Source of the DNA: Hymenoscyphus infarciens
Taxonomy: Eukaryota; Ascomycota; Leotiomycetes; Helotiales; Helotiaceae
Direction: 5' to 3'
Assembly: GCA_001414345.1 (NCBI GenBank)
Contig: LLCB01000051.1
Location: 62,001 to 126,000, forward strand
DNA length: 64,000 nt
Shown: positions 58,107 through 64,000 of the stretch, piece by piece
How positions within the stretch are numbered: position 1 is the stretch's first letter
How the letters are laid out: every line of letters starts with the position of its first letter
Notes under the pieces: generated by a model
What the model saw: the letters and a program-made list of their open reading frames with translations, nothing else
Database searches by the model: none
What the model was told of the DNA's origin: nothing
Translations under genes and position numbers: made by a program

Positions 58107-58800
58107 ATTTTTTGATCCCACCGACTCTTCCTTTCTATCATGTTATTGAATAGAAAGATTTTTTTTACTTTACTTTACAAGTGTTCCTGAAAATCAATAC
58201 CTTGCATGACTTGGGAATCTGGGAGCGATGTTGGGGGGGTTGCGTTGTGTTTTTGTATTTTATTATATTATTTTTTGGGTTGATATCCTTGGGAGCGCTT
58301 GTCACTTTTGTTTTACTAAAGCGGACCTTTGGGGGGTGTAGAGTAGAGGGTATCAAGTTTGAGCTTTCGCATCTGCATGGAGTTTTTTGTTTTCTGTATT
58401 TGTTTTTGTTATGGCATTTTAAGATGAATGAACCGGATCGACCTATCGAAGGCATGGATGGAGGGGAATACTAAAATGGGTTTCCCTACTAAGAGAGACT
58501 TTTAATTCAATGAGATTTTACTAAATACTTTGTTCCCTCTCTTTGCTTTGGTGAGTAGTTGTGATGTTTGGTATTGTTTAAGGAGTTGAGAATTGCGGTT
58601 TTGATGTTAATTACATAGGTGGCTCTCCTCTATACCCACTCACACTCTTACCTCGCACTCTTACCTAACTAACTCTCTTAAGATCTTAGGCAAAAAAAAT
58701 CAAAGAAAAGAAAAGAGAAACACGATAATAGGAAATACTATAAATCCTCACTTCTTTCTTTACTTCTTTCCTTCCTTCTATCTTCGCGTTATATCGTCAC
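58107..58800. other. Crh gene 3' flank
   Basis: Normal to T-rich non-coding DNA with no supported gene. Composition drops into the RIP-like block near 58.8 kb. Confidence 0.5.
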
Positions 58801-59133
58801 GCTAGTTACGCTAATTCGTAAGCTATCTCTATATATAGACTTTACTTCTATATATTCTATATAAAGTATCTATCGATCGATCGCTACTAGTAGTACTTAT
58901 AAGAATTCTATAAAAAAAAAACGTTCTTAGATAAGAAATAAAATTTTAGATAGGAAATAAAATTTTAGATAGGAATTGTTTTTTTTATTTATTTATAAGA
59001 GAAGAGAAGAGAAGAGAAGAGAAATAAGTTTAGTAGAGAAGTGAGTTTAGTAGATAATATAATATAATAGAATAGAAGAGAAGAGAAGAGAAATAAGTTT
59101 AGTAGAGAAGTGAGTTTAATATACTAGAGAATA

Positions 59134-60562
59134 TAGGAATTCGTAACTAAGCTAAATATAAGCTAGAACGTTAAAACCGTACTAATTTTAGCCTACTTTT
59201 CTAAATATCTACTATAAATTACTCTTAATTATCTTCTTACTATTATTATATAAAATTTTCTACTTAGTTAGATATCTCTAAGATTCTTTTATATATCTTC
59301 TTTAGTATAATCTTACTTTATTTATCTTAAATAATCTTTCTAAACTCTTATATTCTTCTCTACGTTCTAGAACGTACTTATTACTTTAGAATATTCTAAT
59401 AAACTTCTCTAGAATTAAGAGTAAAGAATTATAGAAAGTAGAGAAGAGTTCTTATATTATACTTATCTTAAAGTACTTATATAAACCTCTTTTTCTTTAA
59501 ACTATAACTTAAGTCTCTATCTTCTTATAAAAAGAACTCTCTAAGTAGATAAAGCTACTCTTTATACGTCTTCTTAATAGCTTTATTATAGATAGATAAG
59601 AGACGTTTAGTATATTATTTCTAAGTTATTATATTACTTTTAAGCTTAACGTTATATTTATAAAAGAGTAACGCTTTCTACTTCTTTATATATATACTAA
59701 ACTTCTTCTCTAATTTAGCTTTACGTTTCCTAGGCTTTAGAGAGCGCTTAGATCGTATAATATTATCTTAATTATTATTATTTATTATTATAGAACTCTA
59801 GCGTTTCGTACTTATACTACTAGTTATAGTACTCTATAATATATATATAAGACTTAGTCTTTTCGCCTTTTTCTTATATATTTTCTAGATTTGTTTATGT
59901 TTCTTTATCTCTAAAAATATACTTTTATATCTATAAAAAAGGATTAATATATATCTTATCTATAAAGAAGCTAAACTAGAAGAAATTATCTATTATCTTA
60001 CTATAGTTCACTATCTTATACTCTTACTACTCTTCTAAGTTCTTATTTAAAATTATCTTCTTAATATACGCTTACTTATCTCTTCTATCTCTCTTTTTTT
60101 AGTTATTACGCTTCTTAATAAGAATTTAGTAGTATTCTATCTAAGTCTTATAAAGTTAATCTTAAACTAGGTTATATAAGAGTAAGACTAGTATTTTATA
60201 TAAATTATCTAATACTATAGTTCTTCTTCTAAGCTTCTCTAATCGTCTATAAAGCTTCTATATAATAAGAGAACCTATAGCTTTATACTTATAGACCTAG
60301 TATAGTCTAGTTACTTTAGAGAGTATATCTTCGTATATAATCTAATTCTTAGATTTATAGCTTTAATAGTCTTAAAAAGTATTATAAAATTAGTTTTTTA
60401 CTAGTATATTATAAGAACTATATCTTCTAGGTATAGTAGACGTTAGAGAGCTTTTAGAGCGCGTATATAGAGGCTCTATAAGATAGATAAAGTTATTATT
60501 TATATTTCAAAAGTTAAACGTTTAAGTATTATAGCTAAAATCTAGCTAGTTACGAATTCCTA
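59134..60562. mobile_element. 1.43-kb inverted-repeat element, probable full-length parent of the 192-bp element
   Basis: The ends read TAGGAATTCGTAACTA (left) and its exact complement (right), flanked by TA at 59132-59133 and 60563-60564. Similarity extends outward (ACTAGAGAATA and its complement). The length is in the range of Tc1/mariner elements, but RIP-like mutation leaves no readable transposase frame, so assignment rests on ends, TA flanks and size. Confidence 0.55.
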
Positions 60563-60629
60563 TATTCTCTAGTAGATAAGTAAGTTTAGTAGATATTTTA
60601 TTAGTTTTATAAGTAGAAGATAAATAGTT

Positions 60630-60630
<1 letters not shown>

Positions 60631-60658
<28 letters not shown>
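60631..60658. repeat. (GA)14 microsatellite
   Basis: An uninterrupted GA dinucleotide tract of 28 bp within the AT-rich block. Confidence 0.95.
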
Positions 60659-60661
<3 letters not shown>

Positions 60662-63600
60662 ATAAATAGATAGATAGATTTTATTTTTTAATTTTTTTTA
60701 TCTAGTCTTTTTTAGCTTCTAGAGAGACGCTATATAGACGTACTTATTTATAAGGTTTTATCTAAAAGTAGCTTTTATACTTCTTAGAATATCTATTACT
60801 AGGCTTATATAAGGCTTTACTTTCTAGTAATAGCTTAGTATTTTCTTATATTCTTACTATTTTATTATTAGTAATTAGATAGAATATAATAGCTCTTATT
60901 ATAAGAGCTTAGTTAGCTCCTCTCTATATAGAATTAATAATAATTACCTTCTAGTATACTATCTTATATAGAACTATTCTCTAATATATCTCTAATCTAA
61001 GTCTTCTAGTTCTATCTTCTATTCTCTCTACTTTATAGTTCTATATCTTTTAAGAGATATTTCTATAACTTTCTCTTAAAGCTACTAAACACGCTTTAAA
61101 TATCTATTAATAACTAAATAGTAGAGATTCTATTCTCTAGTTATAAAGATCTCTCTAGTTCTATACTCTATTTATATTACTTAGATCTCTTCTAATTACT
61201 CTATTAGTATTATAAAGAGTTCTTTATCTCTTCTAGTAATTCTCTTAACTTAATATAGTATATACTAATTATATAGAATAACTACTATAGATATAACCTC
61301 TAATCTTAGATTAGTATATAGCTCTTATCTTCTTAGAGTTATATATAATTCTATAGTATATCTAGAGTAGAAGTTCACTAGTATTAGTAAGTATATAATA
61401 ATAACTTTAGAGGTTTTCTTAATTAGTTTGTTTTAATAGTCTATAAATACTACTACTAAGTAAATAAGCTATATAGGTCTTTTTTATTAATAACTAATAT
61501 ATTACTATATATAACATAGCTTCTTCCTAGAAGATTAATAGACTTAAAAACTCTAATAGTTATAAAAAGAAATATTACTACGTCGCTTTTTAACTTAAAC
61601 TTAGCTCTATAGACAATTTTAGAGATAGAATAGAACTACTAGAGATTCGTAGAATATATCGCGTATAGATATTAAGTCTTTATATCTCTAAATAGATTTT
61701 CTAGAGAAGAAGTAGTAGATAGAAATTAAGAATTATATAATAATATAAAAAATATATATTACTATTAAAAATATATATAAGAGAATAATTTAATAGACTA
61801 ATATATAAGAATACTAGGTTCTAATAGAGAGGAAAAGACTAAATTAAGCTATTTCTAACTATAAAAGAGTCGAGTATATATATATATAAGAGATTAGATA
61901 AAACTAAGATCTAAAACCTATTAAAGTCTATCTAATACCGAACTCTAAAATCTTTCTAATATAAAGAAATAAAATATCTAAAGTTAAAAACTTATATATA
62001 ATATAAGCTATTTAGAATAGTAGACTATTTTATCTCTCTCTCTTAAAAAGAACTTATTCTTATATTTAGAGCTAATTTTAAATATAATTATTATAGTACG
62101 AAAGATATATAACTATAGAAAAGATATATAGAAGTGTGTTTAGTAGAATAAAGTATATAAATACTAGACTTTAATATAGAAGATAAGACTAAATTAGACC
62201 ATTTCTAATTAGAAGAGAGTAGATAGCTATATATAAGAGATTAGATAGTATTTAAAAATCTAAAACCTAAAGTCTAAAACCTTTCTAAATTAGATAATAT
62301 AAAATAATAATAGCTAAAAACTAATATAAGTACTAAAACCTTATATATATAGTAAGTAAATTCGGCTCTTTAAGATCGCTAGCTATTATAATAAACTAGT
62401 AGTATTAGTCGTAGTAAGATTAATAATATTTAGTAATACTACTACTTATAATCTATTTATTTATTAGTTAGAAAGTTAGAGAGTAGAGAGAGAGAAGAGA
62501 CTAGAAGAGTTTTTTATTATTAGCGAGAATAGTTATTTCTTAGAAATTTAGTAATTATTTATAAATATAAAGTACTTAACTACTTAAGTAGTACTCTAAG
62601 TAGTTTATATAAAGTATAAATATAAATAGACTACTATTTAAGTAATATTTTCTAGCTCTATAATAAGAGTTAAAATAAGACTTAGAAAATAGTCTAGAAA
62701 ATCGCTAAATATCTAGAAAGTACTCTAATACTTAGTTTACTATTTATATTTCTTAGCTAAAGTACTCTAAAACTATTTAAGTAGTACTTAAAGTAGTCTA
62801 AGTAGAGTAGAGTAGAGTAGTAGCTACTACTCTACTCTATATTATTTATTTCTTATATTAGTAATTATAATATTAAGAAAAAAGAGAGAGAGATAATTTA
62901 GAAAAGATTCTAAGTCTTATTCTTATTACTAGAGCTATCTTCTATTATTAGTAATATTTTATTAAACTGTTTTAAGAGAGAGATTAAAAGAGAGAGTCTT
63001 TTTTATTTATTATAAAGACTTTTTTAAAGAATTGTTTTTTTAAACTTATTTTAAAGTTTTTATTTTATTTTTATAACTTAAAGTTAATAAATATAGAACT
63101 AGATAGTAAATACTTAGCTCTTTTAATCTATCTAATATTATTATATCGAGATTACTAGTAAAGATTTAATATTTACTATACTAGAATAAAACCTAGACTT
63201 TTTTAAAGCTATACTATTTATATCTATCTATTCTTACTTTATTACTCTTACTAGTATAGTTTTACTACTTCTACTTCTTATATTATACTAAAGTTAAAAG
63301 AGAGAAAGCTATAGAGAAATAACTTAACTTTTTTACCTAGAATTACTTTTCTAATAGAGTTAAGTAAAGTATATAGAGTTATACTAAGAGATATCTACTT
63401 ACTTTGCTATATCTCTACTTTTTAATCTTATAATACTTAATTAGTATAATAAGAAGAATACGTTATAAGAGTACGTAGATAATATCTTTTTAGCTCTCTA
63501 TATATCTCACGTATATATATATTAGTAACTCCGGTGTAAAACTAAGTAAGATAATACTAAGACTAGTATATCTTACTAATAAGAACGAATACTAGAATAG

Positions 63601-64000
63601 TACCTTCTTAGAATAGAACTAATAGAACACGTCGGATATTCGTTATATATCTCACTTTTATACGCTAGTATACGTGGGGTATATAGAGCTAAAGATATAA
63701 TAGTAGAAATATAATAGTAAGAATATTAGTAGAATAATTAAGAGAGAGCGAGGTAGTAAGAGAGAATGAAAAGTATACTAAGTAGATAGTAATATAGAGG
63801 AGATAGAGCTCTAGTTTTTTGCTCTAAAGAGTAACACTTTTATAATTTACAATCACCGCTTATAATTACGTCGTTTTGTATATTTAGAATACCGTAAGAC
63901 CTTGATAGTTATATAGATATCTATAAATCTTATATCGGTTAGACAGGCTTTTCGACGTCAGTCATGGCTGAGGTATAGACTCTAGCAAACAACGAGCTCA

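Larger units (their letters stand above)
58800..63830. repeat. Large AT-rich, RIP-like block
   Basis: About 5 kb of TA-rich DNA with no usable frame. It contains short direct repeats at 59000-59125 (AGAAGAGAAG, TTTAGTAGAGAAGTGAGTTT), a 1.43-kb element (59134-60562), a GA tract, and blocks at about 62126-62400 and 63460-63700 that match the left end of the window. No pol motif is legible. Confidence 0.75.

Noticed and set aside
57469..58149. Long open frames on both strands over the Crh gene
   Set aside because: They are alternative readings of the Ser/Ala/Thr-rich stalk codons of the GH16 protein.

Overview
The window looks like nuclear DNA of a filamentous ascomycete (Pezizomycotina). The evidence is short introns of about 45-60 nt with GTAAGT/GTATGT donors, CTAAC-type branch points and CAG/TAG acceptors; orthologues of SEC13 and the peroxin PEX20; a Crh-type GPI wall transglycosylase; and a remnant of a fungal Zn2Cys6 regulator. 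The genome is two-speed. Gene islands of normal composition are separated by very AT-rich, TA-dinucleotide-rich blocks in which open frames are lost, as expected after repeat-induced point mutation (RIP). A leotiomycete-like fungus would fit, but that placement is inference.

Layout. 1-1.86 kb: RIP-like AT-rich DNA. 2.0-3.1 kb: an MDR-family oxidoreductase (minus), then more AT-rich DNA to 5.2 kb. 5.2-6.3 kb: a broken Zn2Cys6/fungal_trans regulator. 7.4-7.65 kb: a small basic protein. 8.0-9.05 kb: a three-exon secreted Gly/Pro-rich protein (minus). 9.5-11.9 kb: two related small secreted-protein genes (minus), both with disrupted frames. 15.6-18.9 kb: the conserved core, PEX20 (minus) and SEC13 (plus), divergently arranged. 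19.8-20.3 kb: a decayed ORF with two TAG codons. 22.4-26.8 kb: two copies of a roughly 0.7 kb TA-flanked inverted-repeat element. 28.3-30.4 kb: a five-exon F-box protein (minus).

From 31.6 to about 37.1 kb, and again near 41.2 kb, there is almost no coding signal. Instead I see long, strongly diverged head-to-tail repeats with a period of about 155-195 bp, mostly 170-176 bp. This is the most unusual structure here. 43.6-45.6 kb holds a gene fragment cut off at a 192 bp inverted-repeat element and followed by a third copy of the 0.7 kb element. 45.8-48.45 kb is an F-box-like pseudogene broken by a stop, a roughly 0.7 kb insertion and frameshifts. 48.5-56.7 kb is gene-poor and includes a 390 bp element with perfect 21 bp inverted repeats. 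56.8-58.1 kb is an intact Crh-type GH16 gene. 58.8-64 kb is again RIP-like, including a 1.43 kb element whose ends match the 192 bp element. Blocks near the left end of the window recur in the same order near its right end.

Intact genes serve secretion (SEC13), peroxisomal import (PEX20), wall remodelling (Crh), probable ubiquitin targeting (F-box), oxidoreduction and secreted proteins. All gene structures and repeat alignments were read by eye. No database search was possible.
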